Below are positions 7,882-17,937 of a stretch of DNA of 26,816 bases, piece after piece; within the stretch, counting starts at the first letter, position 1, and every line of letters starts with the position of its first letter. A program made the position numbers and the translations under genes. The notes beneath the pieces were generated by a model, which did no database searches, had not been told where the DNA came from, and saw nothing but the letters and a program-made list of their open reading frames with translations. Source of the stretch: Chara braunii (lineage: Eukaryota; Streptophyta; Charophyceae; Charales; Characeae); contig BFEA01000117.1 in the NCBI GenBank assembly GCA_003427395.1, forward strand, positions 322,673 through 349,488. Direction: 5' to 3'.

Positions 7882-8285
7882 TGTCGAGCGCATCGGTCCC
7901 ACAAGTGGACCCTCCCGCCCTCGTCACTCAAGATTCGTGTAGGATTTTTTATCACTGTGTAGTGGAGCTTCGTCGCTGCTCCAGCTGAGTGCGCCAGCCA
8001 TACCTCTCTCGAACCCCTACGACAGGATAGGGTCACATGAGGTACAAACTTACCTCCGCCCGAGGGGCGGTCACCACCCTTGAACAGGCGTATCCCAGCC
8101 GAGCTACCGAACCACGTGCGAAAGCTACTCATTTGCAATCGCAGAGGTGGCCCAGCCGAGGGCGTTTCTCATACGCTGTAGCATGTGTGGTCCAACACTT
8201 CTATCGGACCCGTATGCGAGCCTACGCAATGGGGGTCTAAAGTCCCAAGTGTGACTCGACGCTAGTCGACTAGGACACATCCTTC
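7882..8285 (+). repeat. Family A repeat, plus copy (A2)
   Basis: It begins TGTCGAGCGCATCGGTCCC. It continues through CCCCTACGACAGGATAGGG, GAGCTACCGAACCACGTGCG, TTGCAATCGCAGAGGTGGCC and GGCGTTTCTC to GTCGACTAGGAC. With A1 it forms an imperfect inverted repeat with arms of roughly 250 bp and almost no spacer. A family B remnant follows in reverse orientation. Confidence 0.7.
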
Positions 8286-8330
8286 TTACCACGCTGTCGT
8301 GGCAAACACCCTTACAAGGGTATTTGCCGT
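8286..8330 (-). pseudogene. TANTLVRVFATTAW exon remnant (family B)
   Basis: The minus strand from 8330 reads TANTLVRVFATTAW then TAA at 8286-8288. On the plus strand it appears as GGCAAACACCC/GGGTATTTGCC, an imperfect hairpin. It is one of five copies of the family B peptide. Confidence 0.5.
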
Positions 8331-9030
8331 TGTTTTTACAGGTCGCACAGGGTATGGCCGCGGTGGCGAAAGAGCGTCAACGCACCAACTCTCATCTGAA
8401 CACGTGCCTCAACAAGTATTTCGCATTGGCAGAATGGGAGAGTACTATGTATGTTAGAGTGAACGCGCATTATTGAGTCGCACTGTAGATGAGCGAGTAT
8501 CCATCAACCTTGGCGGTCGGTGAGCGGGTCCGTGGGTTTGAGTGGCGATAAGAATGCATAATGAAATTGGTTGGTTAAGCTTGTGGTGGGCATGACCACG
8601 TGCACTTTAGCACTTGGAGCAGCCACCGCGACACGTATAACTGGGTTTTAACTTCGGTTTTTGGGCCACGGCATCTACAATGTCATGCATCGTCCACGGG
8701 CCGCGAGACCGGTCGTAATTCGATGACTTGGTTCGGGGTGCCTCAGTATTCCATGCTGAGTGGATGCGCAACCGGTATGCGCCGTGCCTAGATGGGATGC
8801 ANCGAACACTTGGGCTCGCGGAGCGTGAATCTTGGAGGTTCATTTTTTTAATCTCGGATTTATTTATTTATTTATTTTTTGCTTCATTTCACAATAGGAC
8901 AAAGTCCGGTTAGCGGGGCCCGCCCTGGGTAAGAGTGAGGCCCTTGCCCGACCGCCCANGGAAAAGGCTGACTTTTTAACCACGAGCCGAAGGCACAACT
9001 CTTTCAGGCTTTCCTATAGTAGAATCGAGG
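8331..9030. other. No gene recognised
   Basis: The stretch holds unique-looking sequence, a TTTATTTATTTATTT tract near 8862-8878 and a few ambiguous bases. Short open frames on both strands resemble nothing I know. Confidence 0.4.
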
Positions 9031-9039
9031 GTCTGTAGG

Positions 9040-9475
9040 CCNTGGTTTTGNTGGTGCATCTCGGTACGACCACGGTGNGGACTCGATTCCGAAGCATAAT
9101 TGGGTTTGTTNTNAGCCCTACCAACCATGGGCTTAGCCCAATAGGAATCGCACATGCTTGGCACAACANGTGACCNGGGTTCGAAACGGAGATGCGANAN
9201 TNNTGGCAGCAATGCGAGGTGATGNTGCAAACAACAGGGGGCCAGGTTTCGTTTTGCCTGCTGCCNNCNGACCTANCTCATTTGGTACACACANAAACTG
9301 CTGAAAATANGCCTATGGGAACAANAATTGCGAACCTAGCTCATTTAGTACATCCATGAACTGTTGAAATGCAGGCTCGAGTTNGATCNCGTTGGGCTCA
9401 GGTTGTGCTTTGGCANCGACATGCCTCACTCAGCTAGTACACCCTCGAACTGCTAAAATATAGACCCAAGTTCAC
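9040..9475 (+). repeat. Cluster of degenerate tRNA-like / SINE-like units
   Basis: Three tandem units start near 9272, 9337 and 9423. Each has an A-box-like CTAGCTCATTTAGTAC, CTANCTCATTTGGTAC or CACTCAGCTAGTAC, then AACTGYTRAAA. The middle unit ends in a T-arm-like CGAGTTNGATCNCG. Upstream, TTAGCCCAATAGGAATCGC with CNGGGTTCGAAACGG (about 9132-9191), and CGGTACGACC with GGACTCGATTCCG (about 9062-9090), look like further tRNA-like pieces. Anticodon stems do not pair well, so these look like tRNA-derived repeats rather than working tRNAs. Confidence 0.4.
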
Positions 9476-9735
9476 ACCAAGATATACTCAAAAGACCAAA
9501 ATAAGATCATGAGAAAATGCATGGGCTTGTCAATTTTCTCTATGTGAGTCCTGGGCATGGTTTCTTGGGACGTAGGCTATTGTTTTGGATGTGAGCGTGG
9601 TTGTGTTCAAGTGCATGCGGAGAAGTGTTAGTGTGAGTGTGCTCTGAGTGCAATCGCCTACACAACGGGTGGGAGAGGACCCGCTTGTGTGCACCATGTC
9701 GATGGCTGGGGTTGGATACATCCAACTAGACACCT

Positions 9736-9740
<5 letters not shown>

Positions 9741-9825
<85 letters not shown>
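9741..9825. repeat. (AT)n microsatellite, 85 bp
   Basis: This is an uninterrupted AT dinucleotide run. It is self-complementary and prone to cruciform extrusion and length change. The Ile-Tyr frames across it are artefacts. Confidence 0.98.
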
Positions 9826-9831
<6 letters not shown>

Positions 9832-10074
9832 CTTCTTTTTTTTTAGCCACGTAGTTGGTAGCGTCTTACAGAAGGGAATGAACCCAGTGCTCGACTATGG
9901 ACAGGTTGGTTGCAATGACCATCACTCGCGGTCTGGGCGGGTTGAGTGGTAAAGGCCATGCTGTCCCACAGCGAAGCTGTTGGATTTTAATTTTGACATC
10001 AGGCCGCTATGGGATGAGGCCCTTTCAGGCGCTGCATTATCATCGAGGGGGAGCAACGGTTGAAAAAAAGACGA

Positions 10075-10400
10075 AGGTAAGAGAATTAGGCGGGAAGACA
10101 AAAGCAAAGGAGATAGTGGGCATGACAGGAGTAAAAGGTCAATATCTCACTCGATTCTCAATGGACTTGGGCGAGGTAAGGTGATAAATAGGGATTTTAG
10201 GCATGGGCAAGCACGATCCTAAGGTTAGTTTTGGTGTTTGAGGTGAAGGAGAGGAGTTAGAAGAGAAATGGCGTACGTAAAGGAGTCGAAAGGATGAAAG
10301 GAGAAAAGAACGGAAGCGAAAAGTGTGTATCTCGCTCGTTCCTTGATGGATTCGAGCGAGAAAATATGTTGGATAGGGGTTTCGGACTATTTGGAGCGGA
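10075..10400 (+). repeat. Diverged tandem duplication, about 185-bp period
   Basis: TATCTCACTCGATTCTCAATGGA at 10143 pairs with TATCTCGCTCGTTCCTTGATGGA at 10328. The words around each (GGGCGAGGTAAGG with TTCGAGCGAGAAAA; AATAGGGATTTTAGGC with GATAGGGGTTTCGGAC) also match. The flanks are purine-rich. No gene is seen. Confidence 0.55.
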
Positions 10401-10484
10401 TTGGCCCCACCAAAATTTGATTATGGGCAGCGGATTTGGCGTTGTTAAGGGTACAGGCTGCACATGAATGATAGTAACGTATCT

Positions 10485-11258
10485 TCCTTTCGTCTAGCGT
10501 AAGATTCATTCTCATTTCGCGCATTTGGCCAGAGGTAGTCATCATCCTTTGTCGTGCTTATGATCCTCCACATCATGTTTACCGTAACCACCTTTGCTCG
10601 CGGTTGTCTCTCTCTCATTCGCGATGGTCGCCATCGTAGTGCAACTTGCCTTTAGGGTACTCGCTTGCCGTCTTGATTCCCGATACTCATGCTCGTGCTG
10701 TTGCCCGTGGTTTGTTTGAGGCTGCTCCTTCGCTAAGGTTGGCCTGCCTGGCCTGCGTCGCTTGTGGTTGTCTCGTTTCGTTCTGAGGCCGTGGTTATGG
10801 GTGTGTTTGAACATCTCGGCCATAGTGACCAGGTGTATTAAGGGGAGTGAGATCAAGAAAATCTGGATTCGGTCGAGGGAACAAAGAGAGCATGAGAGAG
10901 AGGTGAGAAATGTGAGTGAAAGGGAAGAGCAAGTTGGGGAAGGCGGCGGGGAGGATTGAGAGGAGGACATGTTCGCTATATGTGGTGACGTACCTTCCCC
11001 TGTTCTAGCGGGATATTCATTCTAGTTCGTGAATTGGATGAATAGCGACTATAGCGGAGTAAAAGTCCATGTTCGGGTTTGCTATCTGGTATCTGCGTGG
11101 TCGACGTTTTTGCATGGCCGTGTTCGACCTCACCACGGTCATCACCCTCGAAGGCTCGCTCGTCTCTGCCATCCAGACCCCGACTTGGTTAAGGTTGCAC
11201 TTGTCCTTAAGCTCCAGATCACTATTCCCGAGATCATGCATAAGTAGGAAAGATGAAT

Positions 11259-11333
<75 letters not shown>

Positions 11334-11525
11334 AAAAGGAACGAGAACAGGCAGTGCGAGCATGGTAGAAAGTAAGCAAGAAGGAGGAATATCGTGGGTA
11401 AGGACGATGAGGAACGAGGAAAGAGCATGAAAGAAATAGGAAGAGGGTCGGTAAGGGGGGGAAAGGAGTGAACGAGGCGAGGAAGAACACGTTGGTGGGA
11501 GACAAGACAATGGAAGAAGCCAGAT
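10485..11525 (+). repeat. Diverged tandem unit of about 510-540 bp, two copies
   Basis: The start of the unit, CGTCTAGCGTAAGATTCATTCT at 10491 and TGTTCTAGCGGGATATTCATTCT at 11001, recurs after about 510 bp. Each copy has a mixed-sequence first half and a purine-rich second half (near 10880-10940 and 11340-11510). A third related word, GTTCTAGCAGGAGATTCAG, is at 21337. Open frames here mostly reflect the CT/GA bias. Confidence 0.4.
11261..11330 (+). repeat. (GA)35 microsatellite
   Basis: This is a pure GA run of 70 bp, poly-Ser/Leu when read on the minus strand. It is a polypurine tract able to form triplex DNA. Confidence 0.98.
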
Positions 11526-12189
11526 AGCAAGGCCATGGTAACTTACCCGGCTATAGCCACAATGTAGGTTTGAGCCGTACTTCAGCATTTGCGGCCATGA
11601 TTCATGTCGAAGTCGCCCTTGTAACCCACGTGTACTCACATGGCCCAGACTTAGTATTACTGCAACTGAGCAACGCTCCTGGACGAGATCACGACCAGGT
11701 TCAGATCCCTGAAAGTGACCTTGTTGTAAGCAATAGAAAAGACTGTGACACAAATTTCAAGACTGTGGATCGCTAGCACCGTCAGTCGGGTATCGAATGT
11801 GGTTGTAAATGAACACAATCAACCACAGTCAAGGATGCAACTTCAAGGAAATACGATCTCCCTCCCGCTTGTGTCCAATCACAATTACTGTTATAATCAA
11901 ACGAATAAAAATGGAAGAAATGGAAGATCAGCAGGACGAAGACCACTACTATTGTGATTGCAAGGAATATGAGGAGGCGGAGTACATGTGAAAAGAGTGG
12001 GGATTGAGGGGGTTACCTTGAATGTACCATTTTTCTTGCCACGATTTGTTGTAAGAAGTTGAAGGTGAGCATGCCTGCTGGAACCCGAAATAGCCAAGGT
12101 TGTTGACCACAACCTAGAAAGAAGCAGTTGTCATTACAGTTCAGCTAGTATGTTCACTGCGATATTATTTTCTGAAGAGTTGAGACTGT
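11526..12189. other. No gene recognised
   Basis: Short overlapping open frames occur on both strands. None has a recognisable motif, start context or splice sites I can defend. Confidence 0.4.
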
Positions 12190-12560
12190 TGCGTTTTCTT
12201 TCGTCGCTGCAGTAACTTGGCGATACTATGTTTTGGCGTTGCTGTATTGGCATCGCGGTGCATTTTGCTGCTGCTTTTTGTTGCGCTTTGTGTTACCACA
12301 GTTACTGTGTTTTACTGTGGTTGTTGTCTTTTTACCTCTGCTTTGCACCTTGCTACCACTATCACTGTGCTCTTTGTTTTTGTGCCCGTCGTGCCACTGC
12401 TAGGCTGCGAATCACGATTACTGAGCCACCACATTGTTGTTGCTGCGCAGTGAAATGTTGCTACCAGGTACATTCGGACGCTCCTCTTGGTCATCAGCAA
12501 GTTGCTGATACAACATAATGGAGGTTGTTGTTGCTATTGCAAACTTGGCAGGTATTACGG
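12190..12560 (+). repeat. Degenerate GTT/CTG/TTG trinucleotide-rich tract
   Basis: GTTGCTG, TTGTTGTTGCTGCG, ACTGTGGTTGTTG and similar words dominate. The Cys/Leu/Val-rich hydrophobic frames across it are best explained by this composition, not by a membrane protein. Confidence 0.5.
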
Positions 12561-13269
12561 ACAGCGTGGGATTACTAGAATTGTTGAGACTCTAATGTTG
12601 TTGCGAGAGTGACTGTTATTGTTTAGTGAGACCAATGAGTTATAACGAATCGGTACCTAACTTGGGCTGGTCCGAAGTACTGATTAGAAGGAGGTTGCTG
12701 TGGTTACGGCCGTGTTATTATCGTCGGCTGGGCTTCGAGCGCTACAACAAGTTTGACTATGATGGAGTGAACGTTAAATCGGAAGGCTTGACTGCGATTG
12801 ACCACCATTGCGGGGCCCTCAGGACAGGAAGGCAACACGACTCTTTCCATTGCGAGTCTAAGTGACCCCTTCTCATATCTTGAGAAACTAATATTAGTCT
12901 TTCTGCCCGAATTCCTCTCACCCTTGTCTATGATCTGGGAGAGTAAGGCGACAGGTGGGATTGCAAACCACAAGATCGTAGCAGGACCTTGTGGGAGGTC
13001 CACCCACCGATTGCGGGAGCTCTACCGGAGTCGATGCGAGACTCTGAAGGCATGGAATTATAAGGTAGTAAGCCGATACGATCTCCTTTAGGATCTTGTA
13101 TACCCCTATTTATATTTCGCCTCATTCAGTTTGACTGAGTATTGACTTTTTTATATGTATTTTTGACTTTAATAAAAGACTTCGATTGAGTCAAATAAAA
13201 CTTACTATACTTGTTTAATTCATCTGTATGCAGAAAAATCAACTTAACGGTTACATGTTCCATTTCTAT
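12561..13269. other. No gene recognised
   Basis: Overlapping frames of 78-99 codons occur on both strands (for example plus 12798-13091 and minus 12704-13003). They cannot all be real and none resembles a known family. A TATTTATATTT word lies at 13108-13118. Confidence 0.35.
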
Positions 13270-13500
13270 CGAGTTAGACGATTGGGTTGAGTCCACTGCG
13301 GATTTCTCAATCGTTCGTTGTTTCGTTTTACGATGTTTATCAATGCGACTGCTTGAGTCCACTGCGGATTCTTTAGTCGTTCGTTATCTTGTTTTACCCT
13401 GTTTATCTAAGTGACTACTTGAGTCCACTGCGGATTCCTTAGTCGTTTGCCATGTTCGTTTATGCAATCATGTTTAGTATATTGTGGATTCCCCAAGTAT
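13270..13500 (+). repeat. 66-bp tandem repeat, about 3.5 copies
   Basis: TTGAGTCCACTGCGGATT starts at 13287, 13353 and 13419, an exact 66-bp spacing, with a shortened fourth unit ending TTGTGGATTCC near 13490. Because 66 is a multiple of three, one frame repeats a 22-residue word beginning LESTADSLVV. It is closed by TGA after the second copy, so coding is doubtful. Confidence 0.8.
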
Positions 13501-14570
13501 TTGTTTTGTAACTAAGTAAGGATAACTTTTGAGTTAGAATTTATTAACTTAAATACATGACATCTTTTAGGGAAAAGGGTTTGCACATGTTAAAAGCAGA
13601 GATGAATTTTGATCAATGTACCTTTGCTTCTTGCACTTGATTTGAATTTTTGTCTGTGCGTTCTTTCTTTTCGTTCACTTGCTTGTCCTTTCAGTTTGAT
13701 AGCTAGTCTGTTAGTGTTCGCCTTGTGCTTGAGCATTAGGCATATAGTTGTCTATTTTTGTTCTCACATTGTATTTTTCGTACATACTTGCTTTGGTCAG
13801 ATCTTGACTAAATTTTGAGTCAGTAGGAATTTTGAATGCTTTCTTACTAGAGGAAGTGCTGCCGAAGTTTTTACTAAAACCAAAGAGTTAGTTTATTTCC
13901 TTATAGTCTCTGAGTCTTGAGTTTTTTTTCTTAGATTTCGTCTAGTAAATATTCTTCGACCACACTTTCCTGGAGGAAGTGTTACCAATTTTTTTATGAT
14001 TTTTATATCCTTACCGGTCGTTATCACTAAGTAGTTAAGAGTGTGATATAAAGTTGATCTCCGTTAACTCGGCATGCGATGCCTGCCTTGATTTTTATGA
14101 CGCAGGTCAGCGTTACCTGCGAGTGCTCTCACAGGTCTTGAGCTTCATAAACTTCTGCTATTGAACAGATAGCGGGTTGGTTTGCGTTTCAGCTTCTACC
14201 TATTTCTGTAACTCAAACCTAAAAATTGAGCCCTGTGGGATTGGGGGGTTCCATGAGATTTATCTTGTTTATTTCAAAGGGGGCATTCAAACGGATTGAC
14301 TGTCACTCAAAGGAGAATCAGACAATGACTGAGACTTTTTGGTGTGAGTTAAAGGGGCTTGAGTTATAGGAAATGCCAAGGTTGACTTCGTTAGTGCATG
14401 GAAAGTGCTTTGGCTGAATGTGTGTGTATGCAGGTATGTATCTCGGAGCTTGATCTTGTCTTTCATCCTGAGATGGTGAATGATTGCGAAAGGTTGAGTG
14501 AGTTGCACCGAGTGATTGTGAGAGATGGTCTCCCCTGATTCTCTCACAAACCTATCTCTTTCTTCTGAGC
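13501..14570. other. Mostly non-coding; two GGAAGTGCTGCCGAA motif copies
   Basis: GAGGAAGTGCTGCCGAAG (13851-13868) and GGAGGAAGTGTTACCAATT (13973-13991) are reverse-strand versions of the TTTCGGCARCACYTCC motif. A 4-bp-loop style pair CTTTCC/GGAAG sits beside the second. Otherwise no gene is recognised. Confidence 0.45.
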
Positions 14571-14921
14571 TTAATGTGTATCAGTGTGTATCCCTATTTT
14601 TCGATCTATCGAGATCTGGATCAAAAAATCTGTGAAGCGTTTACTATTTGAATTATTGGTCAGACGTTGGTCATGAAGCTGGAGCTTGAGGTCCTTGTCC
14701 AGGGCATTCCAAATTTTTATCCACCACAAGAGGGTTCCTCCTACATGTTGGACACTTACCCCCTTCCCATCATCGCGCTTTGCCTGAAAGACAGAGACGT
14801 CGTGAGGTTTGAGCGGCTTATCCTTCAACCGTTCTATATTGTAAAAAAGATTTCCTTCACGACATTTTGTGCTCGACACTTCAGTGTTGTGTGCAACCTT
14901 GAAACCCATGAAAGGTCGCAC
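14571..14921 (-). CDS. Hypothetical protein or spliced fragment, weak support
   Basis: This is a 116-codon minus-strand open frame. It has charged, globular-looking composition (LFYNIERLKDKPLKPHDVSV; LLWWIKIWNALDKDLKLQL; SKRFTDFLIQISID). It is one of the longest frames here not made of simple repeat. Inside it, CTCTGTCTTTCAG followed 23 bases later by GGTAAGTGT could be an acceptor-donor pair. If so, the continuous frame is not the real product. I recognise no domain and see no conserved neighbour. Chance is a real alternative. Confidence 0.25.
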   Translation of the reverse strand: MRPFMGFKVAHNTEVSSTKCREGNLFYNIERLKDKPLKPHDVSVFQAKRDDGKGVSVQHVGGTLLWWIKIWNALDKDLKLQLHDQRLTNNSNSKRFTDFLIQISIDRKIGIHTDTH

Positions 14922-15034
14922 GATTGTGGGTAACGAGTGAAGCGTCGCGATAACGGTTGGACATGTGTGTACGCATGGTTGAATGTTGTTGCCTCCTTTG
15001 TGTCTAAGTTCCTTCTATGCATTTTTGTGCAGGC

Positions 15035-15545
15035 CACACCTTGATATTTGTGCGCACTTCGAGTTATGGGTTGAAAAAGAGACTAGGCATAGAGACATGA
15101 TATGTTGAGTTTAAGCTTTTGAGAAGTTGAGACGTGTGGTAGGTGCAATATCCTAGTCGACCAGCGTAGGGCCGCACTTGGCAGATCAGCGCCCCAAGCG
15201 TCAACTCACGTGTGGGTTCGATCAAGCGTGACCACGCGTACCCCCTATGCCACAACACACGAGAAAACGCCCTCGACTGGTCCACCTCTGCGATTGCATG
15301 TAAAAATTTTCGTACTGTGGACTAGTAGCTCGACGGGGATACGCCCACCCAAGGGATGGTAACAGCTCCCGCGGGTGGAGGTAAGTTTCACCTCACGGGG
15401 CCCTATCTTGTCGTAGGGACCCGTGAGAGGTATAGCTGGCGCACTCGACCGGAGTGGCGAAGCCCCCTATCAGTATGTGACGTGTCGAATCCTGCGTGAC
15501 GCGGCCAGGCGGGTCACTCTCTTGTGGGGACCGTGTGCTTAACAA
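15035..15545 (-). repeat. Family A repeat, minus copy (A3 head and middle)
   Basis: The reverse complement runs from ACACGGTCCCCACAAG through GGTCCCTACGACAAGATAGG, GGGAGCTGTTACCATCCCTT, TGCAATCGCAGAGGTGG and TGGTCGACTAGGA to TAGTCTCTTTTTCAACCC. This is the same order as in the plus copies at 16482 and 23169. Confidence 0.7.
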
Positions 15546-15564
15546 CACTTTACACCATGTCAAA

Positions 15565-15915
15565 AACAAAAAGTCGAGTTACTTACAAAAAACACGCCTA
15601 GTCCGTTTTATATCCGTCCCATAACCTTTTCAACACTGAATAGGCTAAGCCTCGCACGCTAGACTTAAAATAAATATCGTGCGGCCTCAGACTTACTCAT
15701 ATCGATTAACCATACTTGAATATGTAAGCAGTCCCAATGATCGCGTACTATGTCGTGCCCATAATCGCATGACCCTCAATTGTCTCGAGGGTCACGTTCG
15801 ACACTCAAGTGTCGGCTGACATGCGCCTTGAGGGGTTATCTCTCGATGCTCGACAACCGCTAAAGCGATTGAGAGTTCTACCATTTTCTGCACCCTGCGC
15901 AAAGTGGGTGGTTCT
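15565..15915 (+). repeat. Family A repeat, plus copy (tail only, A3')
   Basis: It matches the tails of copies at 23600-23935 and 17000-17300 (AAATAAATATCGTG, GATTGAGAGTTCTACC, TTTTCTGCACCC). It lies just beyond the inverted head A3, so the element was rearranged by inversion here. CGACACT/AGTGTCG forms a small perfect hairpin near 15799-15814. Confidence 0.65.
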
Positions 15916-16159
15916 CGGGCTCACGCCCTTTGTGGCGGCCACCCCTTATGGCCATGGAGACGAGCTCTATCATTAGAAGCCTGGAAACAGGTCAAGGGGT
16001 TTGACTTTGAGAACTGCCACATACATCAGCGTCCAACTGTAATAATCTAAAAAAACAAAAACAAAAAGGATTTTTTTTTTTTTTTTCTGGACGCTAATCC
16101 GCCCAATCGTTACGTTTTGACCGCTCATTACAAAGAGTCATGCCTCTATTGACGTCGCC

Positions 16160-16482
16160 CTCCGCATGTGCGTACATGTCGCGGTCAAGTATATCAATCA
16201 AAAGAAAAGAAAAAAAAAAAATTAATCCTAGTTTAGCCAAAAACAAAAACTCGTCGGCAAACGTACCGACTTTAAAATATCAAAATATGAAAGACATCAC
16301 GCGCGCCTCGAAACTGCGCGCCCACACATTCTCTGCTTTTAGTCATCCATTCAGTCAGCGTCGTTGAAACACAACCGCGACTCACGCGGTGTACTCAAAG
16401 TTTAAACCAAACTCATTTTCTGTCACTTGCAAAAACTAGGGTGGAGACTATTGTAAGTGTATTCGCACCAACAACGCTCGAA
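16160..16482 (+). repeat. Family B segment ending in RVETIVSVFAPT remnant
   Basis: It matches 24490-24783 over about 280 bp: CATCACGCGCGCCTC, CATTCAGTCAGCG, ACACAACCGCGACT, TTTTCTGTCACTTGCAAAAA, then AG and the peptide-coding word. From 16438 the frame reads RVETIVSVFAPTTLE and runs straight into family A sequence at about 16482. Confidence 0.6.
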
Positions 16483-17300
16483 AGTGAGGTACAATTTACC
16501 TTCACCTGAGGGAGTTGTTACCATCCCTTCGATTGGCGTATTCTCGCCGAGCAATCGAACCACATGAGAAAGTTTCTCCAGTGCAATCACAGAGGTCGCT
16601 CAACCGATGACGTTTCTCGTTCGTTGTAGCATAGGGGGTACAAATGGATAACACCCGAAATCGGACCCGTGCGTGAACCGACGCTTGAGGCGTTGATCTT
16701 CCAAGTGCAATCCAACGCCGGTTGACTAGGACGATGTCGAGCGCATCGGCTCCGCCTTTTTGTAAAGCGAGGGAGCCCTCCCCGACAATGGCGCCACCTG
16801 TCGAGCGCATCGGCTCCTGCCTTTTTGCAAAGCGCGGGAAACTTCCCGACCATGTTTTGCTATCGTTTTACTCCTGCTTGACATGGCCGGGAGGCCTCCT
16901 GCGCTTTGCAAAAAGGCGGGAGCCAATGCGCTCGACAACGATCAATCCAACCACGCGATACTTCTTTTAAAAACTTTAAGGTCATATGCACTTCACACCT
17001 AGTCTCTTTTTCAGCTTGACCCATAACTCTTAGGTACATGAATAAGTAGATGTTGCACAGGATAATTCGAATAAATAGCGTGGTGATGTGGACCTCATCA
17101 TATCAACTAGCTATGCATGAATACGCAAACGGTCATAGTGATAGCGTATTATGTAATGCCCATGACCATGCGACCCGTTTTGAAATATGGGATCATATTC
17201 AACGTTCAGGTGTCGGCTTAAGTGAGGGTTGAGGGGTTAGTCCCTTAACGAGTGCAGAAGCAGACCGGGCGAGCTGCCATCTTTTGCACCCTGTTGTGCC
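16482..17300 (+). repeat. Family A repeat, plus copy (A4), split by an insertion
   Basis: It lacks the head but keeps the order GAGGTACAATTTACC, GTTGTTACCATCCCTT, GCAATCACAGAGG, GACGTTTCTCGTTCG, GGTTGACTAGGACGA. Then comes the insert at 16735-16937, followed by CCACGCGATAC, a CTCTTTTTCAG region, CAGGTGTCGGCTTAAG and CATCTTTTGCACC. The uninterrupted copy at 23169-23941 shows what the unsplit form looks like. Confidence 0.7.
16735..16937 (+). mobile_element. Small foldback element with 4-bp target duplication
   Basis: Arms 16799-16854 and 16882-16937 are inverted copies; I count 49 of 56 matching positions. They begin TGTCGAGCGCATCGGCTCC. A further diverged arm in the same sense as the first lies at 16735-16790, so the left end is duplicated. 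ACGA flanks both ends (16731-16734 and 16938-16941), and the insert interrupts a family A repeat at a place where other copies are continuous. Its terminal word is nearly the same as the head of family A (TGTCGAGCGCATCGGTCCC). TG...CA ends are also used by retroelements, but no LTR-sized structure is present. Confidence 0.65.
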
Positions 17301-17937
17301 CTAAAGAAGGACGGGAAGATGCCGATGTGGTGGTAAGTTGTCTATCGCACCTCAAGTAGCGCGTTAACCCTTCTATCATAAGTTTTATCGTTCCAACAAA
17401 TATACAAATTAACAAGCAAACTTTGAGAGTATTTTTTTGTTCTCTCAATCCGACTTACTCAAACTTCGCGCACCATCAAAAAATACGCGCGAGTGCACAA
17501 GGTGTAACCATAGTCGGTCATTGACATGAGGCGAACACTGTCACAATCACAATGTGACCCCCTTTCAATATGTAAGCGACCTCACGCAAGTCAAATCTTG
17601 AATTTCTGAATCAAAACTGCAAACATACTTGCCTTACTTACATAAACCCAAACATTTGTCCAACCTTCCTACAAAAGAAAATGCTCAGTCCTGTTTAAAT
17701 GGTCATTAAAAAAAAAAAGGTAAAAACATAATAAAACAAATCAACCTACAGAGGCTAGGATCTTAGGTTGAGTCGCGAGAGTGGATAAAAACCGACATGT
17801 TATCAAAATATAACAGAAGTTGTTGATCCTTGTGGAATCAAACTGATACTAGTCAAGCCTCAAATCAAAATACGAAATGCACCATAGTAGAGATAAAGTC
17901 AATGCTACACTTCAGTGCATGAAGGATAAACCTCATA
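17301..17937. other. No gene recognised
   Basis: AT-rich sequence with a short A-run near 17708. No feature beyond short chance frames is seen. Confidence 0.4.

Noticed and set aside
9333-9400. Functional tRNA with GTT-like anticodon
   Set aside because: The anticodon and acceptor stems do not pair, and ambiguous bases fall in the T-arm. Better as a tRNA-derived repeat.
11017-11753. Ser/Leu-rich frames up to 203 codons on the minus strand
   Set aside because: Openness comes from the (GA)35 run and flanking purine bias, and several frames are open together.
12217-12518. Cys-rich hydrophobic frame resembling a membrane protein
   Set aside because: Composition follows the degenerate GTT/CTG trinucleotide tract. 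No start context, splice sites or conserved motif.
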